Source: Parolsenella sp958406235
GTDB taxonomy: Bacteria; Actinomycetota; Coriobacteriia; Coriobacteriales; Atopobiaceae
Assembly (NCBI RefSeq): GCF_039062465.1
Contig: NZ_JBCLNF010000002.1
Span: forward strand, 310,001-374,000
Length of the DNA stretch: 64,000 bases
Direction of reading: 5' to 3'
The notes under the pieces are model-generated. The model ran no database searches. It worked only from the letters and a program-made list of their open reading frames with translations, and was not told where the DNA came from. A program made the translations under genes and the position numbers. This document shows, one piece after another, positions 1 to 8,707 of this stretch; the stretch's first letter is position 1, and every line of letters starts with the position of its first letter.

Positions 1-1771
1 AGCTCGCATACGTACCATCGAGGGCCATGAGCTCCTCGTGCGTGCCACGCTCCGCCACGCGGCCGTTCGCGATGGTGACGATCTCGTCCGCGTCGCGGAT
101 GGTCGAGAGCCTGTGGGCGATGACCAGCGTGGTGCGCCCGCTCGCAAGGCGCGCGAGGGACTCCTGGACGGCATGCTCGCTCTCGTTGTCGAGAGCGCTC
201 GTGGCCTCGTCAAGCACGAGAATCTTCGGATTCTTGAGGAAGACGCGTGCGATGGCGATGCGCTGCTTCTGACCGCCGGAGAGACGGGCTCCGCGCTCGC
301 CCACCTGGGTGTCATAACCGTCGGGCATCGCGCTCACGAAGGCGTCCGCATTCGCGAGCCTAGCCGCCTCGCGAATCTCCTCCGCCGTGGCTCCGGGCCT
401 GCCATAGGCAATGTTCTCCGCAATGGTGCCGTCGAAGAGGTAGACGTCCTGTTGAACGATACCCACCGCCTCGCGAAGGCTCTTCTGCGTGACGGAACGC
501 ACGTCCTGTCCGTCAATCTCGATCGAACCTGCCTCCGCGTCATAGAAACGCGGGAGAAGGCTGCAGGTAGTCGACTTACCACCACCGGACGGTCCCACGA
601 GCGCGATGGTCTCGCCCGGAGCGATATCGAGGTCGAGGCCGCGGATGACCTCCTCCTCGCCGTCATAGGAGAAGCGGACGCCCGAGTAGAGGATGTGGCC
701 GGCACTCACCTCGAGCGGCTTGGCGTCCGGCGCGTCGACGATGTCGGGCACCGTCTCGAGGATCTCGACGAAGCGACGGAAACCCGCAATGGCCTTCTGG
801 AAGGTCTCCGTGAAGTTGAGGATGTTCTCGATGGGCGTGGTGAGCATCGAGATATAGAGCGCGTAGGTCGCAAGGTCGGCGGCCTGCATCTGGCCCTGCG
901 CGATCAGCCATCCGCCATAGACAAGGACGAGCGTGTTGAGACCGCCCATCATGCAGGAGATGGAGGCCTGGTAGCGACCCATCGCCCTATACATGTCGAC
1001 CTTCGTGACGAGATACGCGTCGTTGCTCTTGCGGAAACGATCTCGCTCGACGTCCTCCGCGGCGAAGCCCTTCACCACGCGGATACCGCCGAGGGAATCC
1101 TCGACACGGGCGTTCACGCTCGAGATGCCCACGCGGTTCTTGGTGAAGACCGCCTTCATGTGCGCGTTAGCCCAGGCGTTATAGGCCACGAGGACGGCCG
1201 TAATCGCGGCAAGGACGAGCGTGAGCGGCGCGTTGATGGTCGCCAGGATCACGAAGGCACCCACGACCTCGACAACACCGATGAGGAGGAACTCCGGCCC
1301 ATGGTGCGCGGTCTCGCAGATGTCGAAGAGGTCCGACACGAGGCGGCTCATGAGGTCGCCTGACTTGTTCTTGTCAAAGAACGAGAAGCTCATGCGCTCG
1401 TAGGCATCGAAGAGGTCCTCGCGCATGCGGCTCTCCATGCGCGCGCCCATGACGTGACCCCAAAAGGCCACGAAGTAGCGGCACGCGAAGCGGATGGCGT
1501 ACATGCAGACGAGACCCGCGGCGAGCATCCAAAGCGCGGCGAGGATGGCATCGGACCCCTCACGGAAAAGGCCCCTCGAAACCATCCTCAGAATCTGGGG
1601 GAACGACAGGTCAATCGCGGCTACCGCCAGCGAACAGACGAGGTCTGCCACGAAGAGGTGCATCTCCCCCTCGTAATAAGAGAGGAAGCGTGCGAAGAGG
1701 CCCTTGGTAGTGTCCTTTTCACATGCGGCGTGGTCGCCAGAGGCGCGCGTCACGTCGTCAGTTGATTGCAT
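1..1771 (-). CDS. ABC transporter, fused membrane and ATPase domains (3' end cut off)
   Basis: Half-transporter of the ABC exporter type, expected to work as a dimer in the cytoplasmic membrane. About 590 residues are visible. An N-terminal membrane domain of roughly 330 residues is followed by the ATPase domain, with Walker A GPSGGGKST near residue 393, signature LSGGQKQR near 496, Walker B and D-loop LVLDEATSALD near 516, and the switch motif AHRLST. The C-terminus reads ERGTHEELMALDGTYA, so only about 15-20 residues should be missing beyond the window edge. The ATG at 1771 follows GGAGG at a good distance and lies 4 nt after the NUDIX stop, so it is probably in the purD-NUDIX operon. The substrate cannot be told from sequence; lipid, peptide or drug export are all possible. 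Confidence 0.93.
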   Translation of the reverse strand, partial: MQSTDDVTRASGDHAACEKDTTKGLFARFLSYYEGEMHLFVADLVCSLAVAAIDLSFPQILRMVSRGLFREGSDAILAALWMLAAGLVCMYAIRFACRYFVAFWGHVMGARMESRMREDLFDAYERMSFSFFDKNKSGDLMSRLVSDLFDICETAHHGPEFLLIGVVEVVGAFVILATINAPLTLVLAAITAVLVAYNAWANAHMKAVFTKNRVGISSVNARVEDSLGGIRVVKGFAAEDVERDRFRKSNDAYLVTKVDMYRAMGRYQASISCMMGGLNTLVLVYGGWLIAQGQMQAADLATYALYISMLTTPIENILNFTETFQKAIAGFRRFVEILETVPDIVDAPDAKPLEVSAGHILYSGVRFSYDGEEEVIRGLDLDIAPGETIALVGPSGGGKSTTCSLLPRFYDAEAGSIEIDGQDVRSVTQKSLREAVGIVQQDVYLFDGTIAENIAYGRPGATAEEIREAARLANADAFVSAMPDGYDTQVGERGARLSGGQKQRIAIARVFLKNPKILVLDEATSALDNESEHAVQESLARLASGRTTLVIAHRLSTIRDADEIVTIANGRVAERGTHEELMALDGTYAS

Positions 1772-1775
1772 TGCG

Positions 1776-2474
1776 TTAGTCCTCCGTTTTGACTTCGGGA
1801 GTGAGCCTGTGAGCGACGGCATCGCACGCGAGCGCGCCAACGACGGTCTTCGCGTCCTCGACGCGACCGTCGAGGACGGCGTCCACGAGTTCGCCGAGCT
1901 CGACCATGTCAACGTTGATGAACTCGTCATCGTCCGGGTCGCTCTTGACGAAGGTGAGGTCCGTCGCCATGTAGAGGTGGATAACCTCGTCCGTGAAGCC
2001 GTCCGAGCTGGCGATACTCGTGAGGTAGGCCATCTTGCCCGCGGCGAAGCCCGTCTCCTCCGTCAGCTCGCGATGGGCGGCGTCGAGCGGGTCCTCGCCC
2101 GGGTCGAGCTTGCCGGCGGGAATCTCGACCGTCACACGACCAAGGGCCGTGCGGTATTGGCGCACCAGGCAGATGCGTCCGTCGTTCGTGAGGGCGACGA
2201 TGGCCACGGCACCCGGGTGGCGCACGATGTCGCGGACAGACTCGCGACCGTCAGGAAGCTTCACGTGCAGGCGGCTCACCGAGAAGATACGGCCGGTCCA
2301 GGTCGTCTCCTCGCTGAGGGGCACCTCGGCAAGGGTAGCGTCGCGCGGATCGTCATCGCCGCAGACGAAGTGGCGCGTCTCAGGCTCGCCGCTCGTGTGG
2401 TCGTGCGTACGGCGGGCGCCGTCGAAGGTGAATGCCTCCACAGCTTCGTTAAGGCCCTCTTCCTTCTCGCCCAT
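1776..2474 (-). CDS. NUDIX hydrolase, ADP-ribose pyrophosphatase type
   Basis: Predicted cytoplasmic hydrolase of nucleoside diphosphates linked to another moiety, most like ADP-ribose/ADP-sugar pyrophosphatases. The NUDIX box is complete at about residues 121-143 (GKLDPGEDPLDAAHRELTEE followed by TGF, matching GX5EX7REUXEEXGU). It is preceded by the usual strand with IVRHPGAVAIV and VRQYR. An N-terminal segment of about 50 residues before the NUDIX fold is charged and shows no recognised domain. The ATG at 2474 is preferred over an in-frame GTG at 2489 because GGGAGG lies at proper spacing from the ATG but overlaps the GTG. The start is 2 nt after the purD stop, indicating translational coupling. 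The exact substrate is inferred only. Confidence 0.9.
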   Translation of the reverse strand: MGEKEEGLNEAVEAFTFDGARRTHDHTSGEPETRHFVCGDDDPRDATLAEVPLSEETTWTGRIFSVSRLHVKLPDGRESVRDIVRHPGAVAIVALTNDGRICLVRQYRTALGRVTVEIPAGKLDPGEDPLDAAHRELTEETGFAAGKMAYLTSIASSDGFTDEVIHLYMATDLTFVKSDPDDDEFINVDMVELGELVDAVLDGRVEDAKTVVGALACDAVAHRLTPEVKTED

Positions 2475-2476
2475 TG

Positions 2477-3778
2477 CTACACCTCCCACGCGTCGCGACC
2501 GCGAAGGGCGCGGGCACCGATGTCGTGGCGCAGGGTCTTGCCCTCGAAGTCGATGAGTTCGCAGGCCTTGTAGGCGAGCTCGCGAGCGCCCTCGAAGCTA
2601 TCGGCAACGGCGGTGACGTTGAGCACGCGGCCACCGTTGGTGACGAGCTTGCCGTCCTCGAGCTTGGTACCGGCGTGATAGACGGTCACACCCTCGAGGG
2701 CCTCGGCGGCCTCGATGCCGGTGATCTCCTTGCCCTTCTCGTAAGAGCCGGGGTAGCCGGCGCTCGTGAGAACGACGGAGACGGCCCAGTCGTCATCCCA
2801 GCTGACATCAGCCTGGTCGAGCGTGCCGTTGTCGCAGCGGCAGAAGACGTCAACGAGGTCGGCCTTCATGCGCGGAAGTACGACCTGGGTCTCCGGATCG
2901 CCAAAACGGGCGTTGAACTCGAGAACCTTCGGGCCGTCCTTCGTGAGCATGAAGCCACCGTAGAGGCAGCCGGAGTAGTTGATGCCATCAGCCTTGAGCT
3001 GGGCGACGACGCGGCGCTCGATGTCGACCATGGCCTCGTGCTCCTCGGGCGTCACGAACGGCACCGGGGAGTAGACGCCCATGCCGCCCGTGTTGGGGCC
3101 GAGGTCACCTTCGAGGGCGCGCTTGTGGTCCTGGGAGCTCGCAAGGGGGATGACGGTCGTGCCGTCAGTGAGGGCAAGCAGGGAGCACTCGGGGCCCTTC
3201 AGCATCTCTTCGACGACGACGGTCGAACCAGCCTCGCCAAAGGTGCCAGAGAAGCACTCGCGAACGCCCTCGAGGGCCTCCTCGACCGTCTGGGCGACGA
3301 TGACGCCCTTGCCGGCAGCGAGGCCATCGGCCTTCACGACGCAGGGACCGTTGAGCTCGCGGATGTACTCCTCGGCGGGAGCGGCCTCGGTAAAGCTCTT
3401 ATAGCGGGCAGTGGGAACGCCGGCGCGCTCCATGACCTCCTTGGCGAAGACCTTCGAACCCTCCATCTGGGCCGCCTCGCCGGAGGGGCCAAAGCAAGCG
3501 ACACCCGCAGCGCGGACGGCGTCAGCGACACCGGAGACGAGCGGAGCCTCGGGGCCAATCACGACAAGGCCGATGCCGTGCTCGGTCGCGAAAGCGGCGA
3601 CGGCGGCGGGATCGTTCTGGTCGATGCTCGCGAGCTCGGCCTCGGCGAGGATGCCGCCGTTGCCGGGCGCCGCCCAGATCTTGCCCGCGCGCGGGCTCTC
3701 GGCGAGCTTGCGAAGCATCGCGTGCTCGCGACCGCCAGCACCAAGTAGCAGGATGTCGATCGTGTCAGTACCGGACAT
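2477..3778 (-). CDS. purD: Phosphoribosylamine-glycine ligase (GARS)
   Basis: Second step of de novo purine synthesis: joins glycine to 5-phosphoribosylamine using ATP, in the cytoplasm. The protein is 433 residues, the usual length for bacterial PurD. It begins with the GARS N-domain motif LLLGAGGREHAML, continues with an ATP-grasp domain (FGPSGEAAQMEGSKVFAK, then CVVKADGLAAGKGV) and carries the family signature NARFGDPETQ. The ATG at 3778 has AGGAG seven nt upstream; the frame stays open for 110 more codons upstream, but these are not conserved in type and lack a ribosome site. It heads a run with the NUDIX and ABC genes. purA and purB are also in this window, so three purine genes surround the origin in separate units. 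Confidence 0.97.
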   Translation of the reverse strand: MSGTDTIDILLLGAGGREHAMLRKLAESPRAGKIWAAPGNGGILAEAELASIDQNDPAAVAAFATEHGIGLVVIGPEAPLVSGVADAVRAAGVACFGPSGEAAQMEGSKVFAKEVMERAGVPTARYKSFTEAAPAEEYIRELNGPCVVKADGLAAGKGVIVAQTVEEALEGVRECFSGTFGEAGSTVVVEEMLKGPECSLLALTDGTTVIPLASSQDHKRALEGDLGPNTGGMGVYSPVPFVTPEEHEAMVDIERRVVAQLKADGINYSGCLYGGFMLTKDGPKVLEFNARFGDPETQVVLPRMKADLVDVFCRCDNGTLDQADVSWDDDWAVSVVLTSAGYPGSYEKGKEITGIEAAEALEGVTVYHAGTKLEDGKLVTNGGRVLNVTAVADSFEGARELAYKACELIDFEGKTLRHDIGARALRGRDAWEV

Positions 3779-3828
3779 GGGGCTCCTCTTTCCTGGTAAG
3801 TGTTCTAACTCTCTTATCGTAACGCGAA

Positions 3829-3852
3829 CGGCCGGGTACATAGCCCCGGCCG
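3829..3852 (-). terminator. GC-rich hairpin between degV and purD
   Basis: An 8-bp perfect stem (CGGCCGGG/CCCGGCCG) with an 8-nt loop lies 27 nt beyond the DegV stop. On the minus strand it is followed by TTCGCG rather than a clear U-run. It may be a weak terminator for the DegV gene or a leader structure of purD. Confidence 0.4.
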
Positions 3853-3878
3853 CTCCATTTCTAGCCCGTCTTGTTTCG

Positions 3879-4751
3879 TTAGCCGCGATACAGCATCTCG
3901 GTGGGAACGCAGGAGAACGCCACGAGACCGATGCCTGTATGCGTCGAGATGACCGGGCCGGCGCTATAGGTGCCCTGGAGGTCGACGGTGATGCCGCGCT
4001 TCTCGATGGCTTCGAGACACTCCTTGCAGCCCTCCTCGTTGTCAGAGGTGGCAAAAGCCGCGGTAAGTCTAGCGCCCGCGCCGTACTTGGCCTCGACGAT
4101 CTTCGCAAGGGCCTGGTACGCGCGCTGCATGCCGCGACCCTTGGCGATGGGCTCGAGGGCGCCCTCGTCAGTGACGTGGAGGACAGCCTTGATGTTGAGA
4201 ACCGCGCTCATGAGGCCCTTGGCGCGGGAGCAGCGGCCGTTCTTGACGATGTTCTCGAGCGTGTCGAGCACGAAGACGAGAGAGGACTGCTCGCGCAGCT
4301 TCTCGAGATGAGCAAGGGTTGCCTCAAGGGTCTCGCCGGCGTCACGCATGTGGCAAGCCTCCTTGATGTAAATACCCTGCATGGACGTTCCGATCTTGGT
4401 GTCCCACACGTGGACGGGTACGGAACTGTCATGAGCGGCAAGCGCGGCCGAGTTCGCGGTTCCGGAAAGCGCGCCGGAGATATGGATGGACAGGACCTGC
4501 TTGGCGCCCGCCTCGGCAAGCTTCGCAAAGGCAGTGGCAAAGGCCGAGGGGGACGGCTGGGAGCTGTGCGGCAGCTCTTCCGCCGCCGCCATCTTGGCGT
4601 AGAACTCCTTGGGCTTGATCTCGATCTGGTCGAGGTAGCAACCGTCACCAACGAAGACGTGCAGAGGAACCATCTCGACACCGAGCTCGGCAAGCTCCTC
4701 AACGGGGAGATCGCACGTGCTATCGGTCACAATCTCGAACTGGTGGTCCAT
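3879..4751 (-). CDS. DegV family fatty-acid-binding protein
   Basis: Family members bind a fatty acid; in Firmicutes the homologous FakB presents it to the kinase FakA for phosphorylation. This is family knowledge and has not been tested here. The 290-residue protein has the family length and opens with the DegV motif VTDSTCDLP at residues 9-17. Further family motifs are the SSQPSPSAF stretch and LSGTANSA-like residues around 110 (SGALSGTANSA). The ATG at 4751 is chosen because GGAAAGGA precedes it; an ATG five codons earlier would overlap that site. It has its own transcription unit: a strong terminator of purA lies upstream at 4828-4857 and a hairpin lies downstream. No FakA partner is visible in the window. 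Confidence 0.93.
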   Translation of the reverse strand: MDHQFEIVTDSTCDLPVEELAELGVEMVPLHVFVGDGCYLDQIEIKPKEFYAKMAAAEELPHSSQPSPSAFATAFAKLAEAGAKQVLSIHISGALSGTANSAALAAHDSSVPVHVWDTKIGTSMQGIYIKEACHMRDAGETLEATLAHLEKLREQSSLVFVLDTLENIVKNGRCSRAKGLMSAVLNIKAVLHVTDEGALEPIAKGRGMQRAYQALAKIVEAKYGAGARLTAAFATSDNEEGCKECLEAIEKRGITVDLQGTYSAGPVISTHTGIGLVAFSCVPTEMLYRG

Positions 4752-4827
4752 GCTGGTCCTTTCCATCAACCGAGTCGAGCAGCGCAGCCGAGTGGCGGCA
4801 CGAGGGCTCGCTGTCCGGTGTTTACAT

Positions 4828-4857
4828 AAAAAAGGGCCCGCCACGATTGGCGGGCCC
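4828..4857 (-). terminator. Intrinsic terminator of purA
   Basis: Perfect 9-bp stem GGGCCCGCC/GGCGGGCCC with a 6-nt loop, followed on the minus strand by six T residues. It begins 8 nt after the purA stop codon. Confidence 0.92.
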
Positions 4858-4864
4858 GGAATGC

Positions 4865-6151
4865 TTACTTCCAGTGGCGGTTGATCGTCTGCTCGCGATC
4901 GGGGCCAACGGCGATGAGGGAAACCCTCACGCCAGAGAGCTGCTCGATGAGGTCGATGTAATCCTTAGCCTCGCGCGGCAGGTCATAGAAGCTGCGGCAG
5001 CCGGAGATGTCCTCATGCCAACCGGGAACCTCGATGTACTTGGGCTTGGCGTGATAGAAGACGCTCTGGTGCTCGGGAACAGTGGTGTACTCGACGCCAT
5101 CGCACTCGTAGGCGGTGCAGATCTTGATGGTGTCGAGGCCGCCGAGGACATCAAGCTTGGTGATCGCGAGGTCCGTCAGACCGTTGACGCGAGCGGCGTA
5201 GTTGACGACGACGGCGTCATACCAACCGCAACGACGCTTGCGGCCGGTGGTCACGCCATACTCGTGGCCCTTCTCGAGAAGGTACTTGCCAGCGCCCTCG
5301 TCCTCGGAGAGCTCCGTGGGGAAAGGGCCAGAGCCAACGCGCGTGAGGTAGGCCTTGGCGATGCCGAGGACGCGATCGATGTTGGTGGGACCAACGCCCG
5401 AACCGGTGACGGCGCCGCCGGCGGTGCAGTTGGAGGAGGTCACGAACGGGTAGGTGCCGTGGTCGATGTCGAGCATCGTGGCCTGGGCGCCCTCGAACAG
5501 GATGTTCTTGCCGTCAGCGAGGAGCTCGTTGAGGAGCTTGGAGCTCTCGACGATGTAGGGGCGGATGCGCTCGGCATACGGGAGGTAGGTCTCGCAAATC
5601 TGCTCGACGGTATAGGTGGGCAGCTCATAGACCTTCTCGAGAATCGGGTTCGTGTACTCGAGAGCAGCCTCGAGCTTCTCACGGAAGATCTTCTCATCGA
5701 GCATGTCCTGGACGCGAAGACCGGTGCGGTTCATCTTGTCCATGTAGCAGGGACCGACGCCGCGCTTGGTGGTACCGATGAGGTTCTTGCCGAGCTTCTT
5801 CTCGTGGGCACCGTCGAGGTCCTTGTGGTAGGGCATGACAATGTGGGCGTTGCCGGAGACGCGCAGACCGGCGCAGTCAATGCCCTGGCCCTGAAGCGTG
5901 TCGAGCTCCTCGAGCATGACGGAGGGATCGACAATGCAGCCGTTACCGATGACGGACAGAACACCGTCATACATGACGCCAGAGGGAATCTGGTGAAGCG
6001 CGAGCTTGTGGCCGTTGGCGACAACCGTGTGACCGGCGTTCGCGCCACCCTGGTAGCGGCAGACGCAATCAAAATCACCGGAGACGAGGTCGGTGACCTT
6101 ACCCTTGCCTTCGTCGCCCCACTGGGAACCAACCAGAACAGTTGCCGACAT
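4865..6151 (-). CDS. purA: Adenylosuccinate synthetase
   Basis: Joins IMP and aspartate with GTP to give adenylosuccinate, the first step from IMP to AMP. The 428-residue length is typical. The N-terminal GTP-binding motif VGSQWGDEGKGK (residues 7-18) includes the catalytic Asp, and the second signature QGGANAGHTV follows around residue 34. Later family blocks include GTTKRGVGPCY and TTGRKRRCGWYD. The ATG at 6151 has GAAGGAG seven nt upstream. It stands alone between the dnaB terminator and its own terminator. Codon use is strongly biased to C-ending codons, as expected of a well expressed enzyme. purB, which acts next, is at 60 kb. Confidence 0.98.
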   Translation of the reverse strand: MSATVLVGSQWGDEGKGKVTDLVSGDFDCVCRYQGGANAGHTVVANGHKLALHQIPSGVMYDGVLSVIGNGCIVDPSVMLEELDTLQGQGIDCAGLRVSGNAHIVMPYHKDLDGAHEKKLGKNLIGTTKRGVGPCYMDKMNRTGLRVQDMLDEKIFREKLEAALEYTNPILEKVYELPTYTVEQICETYLPYAERIRPYIVESSKLLNELLADGKNILFEGAQATMLDIDHGTYPFVTSSNCTAGGAVTGSGVGPTNIDRVLGIAKAYLTRVGSGPFPTELSEDEGAGKYLLEKGHEYGVTTGRKRRCGWYDAVVVNYAARVNGLTDLAITKLDVLGGLDTIKICTAYECDGVEYTTVPEHQSVFYHAKPKYIEVPGWHEDISGCRSFYDLPREAKDYIDLIEQLSGVRVSLIAVGPDREQTINRHWK

Positions 6152-6200
6152 GAAGAGCTCCTTCTCTTACGGCTTAGCCAACTTGCTAAGTATACGACAG

Positions 6201-6228
6201 AAAAGGACCCCGGCTAAGCGGGGTCCTT
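6201..6228 (-). terminator. Intrinsic terminator of dnaB
   Basis: Perfect 9-bp stem AAGGACCCC/GGGGTCCTT, loop of 8 nt, followed by TTTTCTG on the minus strand. It starts 4 nt after the dnaB stop and closes the rpsF-ssb-rpsR-rplI-dnaB region. Confidence 0.9.
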
Positions 6229-6231
6229 CTT

Positions 6232-7632
6232 CTACACGTCGTCGTGATGGGTATCGACCTCGAGGAACTTCGTCTTCTCGGCAAAGAAGGCCATGTCGAT
6301 GATGCCAAGGGGGCCGGAACGGTTCTTGGCAACGACAAACTGCGTGATGCCGTAGTCCGGGCGGTCCTCACGAGCGCCCTCGTCCTCCGTCATCGAACGG
6401 TCGAGCAGGATGACGATGTCTGCGTCCTGCTCGATGGAGCCCGATTCGCGAAGGTCAGACAGCTGGGGGCGCTTGCCATGGTGACCTGTGCGGTCCTCGT
6501 TCTTACGCGAAAGCTGAGACAGCGCGATGACGGGAATGCCGAGGTCCTTGGCCATGATCTTGATGCCACGGCTCATCTCGGAGACCTCCGTCGCACGCGA
6601 GTCCGCGCGGCGGTTGGGCGGGGGCGAGACGAGCTGCAGGTAGTCGAGGATGACGACACCCTTCTCCTTGTTGCGGAGCATGCGACGGGCCTTGGCGCGC
6701 ACCTCGGTCACCGTGGTGCCGGGGGTGTCATCAATCAGCAAATCGAGCTGCGAGAGGTCTTGCGTGGCCTGGAGGATGTCGTTCCACTGCTCGGGCGCGA
6801 TCTTGCCGGAGCGGATGTTCTGGAGGGGCACCTGCGAATACGTGGAGAGCAGGCGCTGGGCAATCTCCTCCGAGCTCATCTCGAGGGAGAAGAAGCAGAC
6901 GCACGCGCCACCCTGCGCCATCTGAACGGCGAGGTTAAGGGCGAACGACGTCTTGCCGACACCAGGGCGAGCGCCGACGACGATCATCTGGCCGGCGCGG
7001 AGGCCGAGGAACATGCGATCCATCGCGGGGAAGCCCGTCTGGATGCCAACCGCCTCGTTACCAACCTGCGAGAGACGCGAGAGCTCGTCGTAAAGGGACA
7101 CCATCGCGTCCTCAATCTTGACGTAGCTCGTCTTGATGTCGCGATTAGTGACGTCAAGCAGCATCTTCTCCGCACTGTCGACGACCTCCTTGGTATCCTC
7201 CGGCGCATTGGCGGCGAGCGTCGCGATCTTGGCCGAGGCATCGATCATCAGGCGAAGCGTCGAGTCGCGGTGGAGCATCTCCGCATGGTGGCGCCAGCTC
7301 GCGATGGAGAAGGAGTCCTCGCCAAGGCGCGCGAGGGCGGGCAGACCGCCGGCACGCTCAAGCTCGCCAGTCGAAGTGAGGTAGTCTGCGAGGGAGATGG
7401 GGTCAACGGGGTTGCTGCGCTCGAACATCGTCCGCATGGCGGAGAAGATAATGCGATTTGCGTCGAGGAAGAAGTCTTCCTCCGTGAGTTCGACAAGGGC
7501 GTTCTCAAGCACCTCGGGCGAGAGGAGCATTGCGGAGAGAACGGAACGCTCCGCAGCGACGTCTGAGGGCATTGTCTTGATAGAGGCGAACGCGGCCGGT
7601 GACGGCGCTGCGTCATACACGATCTCGTCCAT
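6232..7632 (-). CDS. dnaB: Replicative DNA helicase
   Basis: Hexameric 5'-3' helicase that opens the replication fork. At 466 residues it has the normal length and no intein. The N-terminal domain begins around DVAAERSVLSAML (residue 24). The RecA-like motor domain has Walker A GARPGVGKT near residue 211, Walker B VVILDYLQL near 325, and the conserved SQLSRKNEDR and RESGSIEQDADIV blocks. The ATG at 7632 is preceded by GGGGAGGACC. The gene is separated from rplI by about 520 bp of AT-rich sequence with a terminator, so it has its own promoter there. That stretch also holds a DnaA-type box and a 28-bp tandem repeat, which suggests coupling to replication control (inference). Confidence 0.97.
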   Translation of the reverse strand: MDEIVYDAAPSPAAFASIKTMPSDVAAERSVLSAMLLSPEVLENALVELTEEDFFLDANRIIFSAMRTMFERSNPVDPISLADYLTSTGELERAGGLPALARLGEDSFSIASWRHHAEMLHRDSTLRLMIDASAKIATLAANAPEDTKEVVDSAEKMLLDVTNRDIKTSYVKIEDAMVSLYDELSRLSQVGNEAVGIQTGFPAMDRMFLGLRAGQMIVVGARPGVGKTSFALNLAVQMAQGGACVCFFSLEMSSEEIAQRLLSTYSQVPLQNIRSGKIAPEQWNDILQATQDLSQLDLLIDDTPGTTVTEVRAKARRMLRNKEKGVVILDYLQLVSPPPNRRADSRATEVSEMSRGIKIMAKDLGIPVIALSQLSRKNEDRTGHHGKRPQLSDLRESGSIEQDADIVILLDRSMTEDEGAREDRPDYGITQFVVAKNRSGPLGIIDMAFFAEKTKFLEVDTHHDDV

Positions 7633-7651
7633 GGTCCTCCCCTGTCATCTC

Positions 7652-7705
7652 AAGTTACGTTCACAACGGTGCGCCCATTAAGTTACGTTCATAGCGGTTG
7701 CGCCC
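7652..7705 (-). repeat. Tandem direct repeat in the dnaB leader
   Basis: Two imperfect copies of AAGTTACGTTCA-AGCGGT-GCGCCC type sequence start at 7652 and 7680, 28 bp apart, differing at a few positions and by one inserted T. They end 20 nt before the dnaB ATG. The spacing is near two and a half helical turns, so paired operator half-sites are possible. Confidence 0.7.
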
Positions 7706-7855
7706 GTGCATCTTAGCCCATGATCACAATACTTGCAGCATGTTTTTTACACCATAACGTCTATGAACAGGGCATTGTTGAGAGCTTCCGGCGTTTACCC
7801 CTACGAATGCGAGTTTTCACACTTTTCAACAAATTTATCGTGATTCGGCGAAAGG

Positions 7856-7864
7856 TTATCAACA
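7856..7864 (+). promoter_or_regulatory. Putative DnaA box upstream of dnaB
   Basis: TTATCAACA, the same 9-mer that occurs twice in the oriC candidate at 36.4 kb and one base away from the classic TTATCCACA. It lies about 225 bp upstream of dnaB. Confidence 0.45.
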
Positions 7865-8072
7865 TTGCAGGACACGTGTTCGCTTTGCGGGCAGAAAACG
7901 AACAAGATGTCAGGAATTAGGCCTTCTTCCTCGTGTTTTGTGTAATTGCGCAGGTAGATGCATGTATCTTATTTACACTATTTGGAAGGTGCCACTGCGC
8001 TCAACTGGGCTTTTGTAATTGATTGCTCAATCGCGCCCAACAACAGAACGAATACCTGCACGTTTGCTGTCG

Positions 8073-8106
8073 AAAAAAGGACCCGCAGTCGAAACTGCGG
8101 GTCCTT
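8073..8106 (-). terminator. Intrinsic terminator of the rpsF-ssb-rpsR-rplI operon
   Basis: Perfect 13-bp stem AAGGACCCGCAGT/ACTGCGGGTCCTT with a CGAA-type 4-nt loop and six T residues on the minus strand, 49 nt after the rplI stop. It separates dnaB from the ribosomal genes. Confidence 0.93.
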
Positions 8107-8154
8107 GCTCATGCGAAGGCATGTTAACGCACCCAAGGTGCGCGGGAGGCTCGC

Positions 8155-8694
8155 CTACTCGGCAGCCTCGGTGGCCTCGGGGTTCTCCTCGACAGCCTCG
8201 GTCTCGACGACCTCAGCCTCGGGAGCCTCCTCGACGACCTCCTCGACGGCCGGCTTGCCGACCTGGAGGTTAAGCTCAGCGGTGATCTCGCGGTACAGGC
8301 TCACCTTGACGGTGTGCAGACCGGAGGTCTTGATGGCGCGGTTGAGCTCGATGCGCTTGCGATCGACCTCGACACCGAGCTCGTTCTTGACGGCGTCGGC
8401 GACCATCACGTTGGTGACGGAACCGAAGAGCTGGCCCTCATCGCCAACCTTGGCGTCGATGAGGACGGTCTTGCCGTCGAGGGCGGCCTTCAGGGCCTCG
8501 GCATCGGCAATGCGCTTCTCCTCGCGCTTGGCGATGTTGTGACGACGCTCCTCGAGCTGCTTCATGTTGCCCTTGGTGGCCGGCAGGGCCATGCGGTTGG
8601 GGAACAGGTAGTTCTCAGCGAACCCCTGGGCGACCTCGACGACGTCGCCCTCTCCGCCCTTGCCCTTGAGCTCACCCAGAAGGATGACTTTCAT
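8155..8694 (-). CDS. rplI: Large-subunit ribosomal protein L9
   Basis: Binds 23S rRNA and forms the elongated L9 stalk of the 50S subunit. The N-terminal domain is intact: MKVILLGELKGKGGEGDVV, then GFAENYLFPNRMA with the usual Gly-rich rRNA-binding loop, followed by the long connecting helix rich in Glu, Lys and Arg. The 179-residue protein is about 30 residues longer than usual because it ends in a tail made almost only of Glu, Ala and Val (VEEVVEEAPEAEVVETEAVE and onward). The ATG at 8694 is used because AAGGAG precedes it; a GTG two codons upstream overlaps that site. Last gene of the rpsF operon. Confidence 0.97.
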   Translation of the reverse strand: MKVILLGELKGKGGEGDVVEVAQGFAENYLFPNRMALPATKGNMKQLEERRHNIAKREEKRIADAEALKAALDGKTVLIDAKVGDEGQLFGSVTNVMVADAVKNELGVEVDRKRIELNRAIKTSGLHTVKVSLYREITAELNLQVGKPAVEEVVEEAPEAEVVETEAVEENPEATEAAE

Positions 8695-8707
8695 GGACAC
8701 TCCTTAC

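Larger units (their letters stand above)
7633..8072. other. AT-rich intergenic region upstream of dnaB
   Basis: About 440 bp without a convincing gene, much richer in A/T than its neighbours. A 66-codon plus-strand frame at 7720-7920 has no ribosome site and no recognisable motif, so it is not called. The stretch holds the tandem repeat next to dnaB (7652-7705) and a TTATCAACA DnaA-type box (7856-7864). The dnaB promoter must lie here, but no single -35/-10 pair stands out. Confidence 0.6.

Noticed and set aside
7720..7920. 66-codon plus-strand frame in the dnaB upstream region
   Set aside because: No ribosome site, no motif, and an AT-rich composition typical of intergenic DNA.
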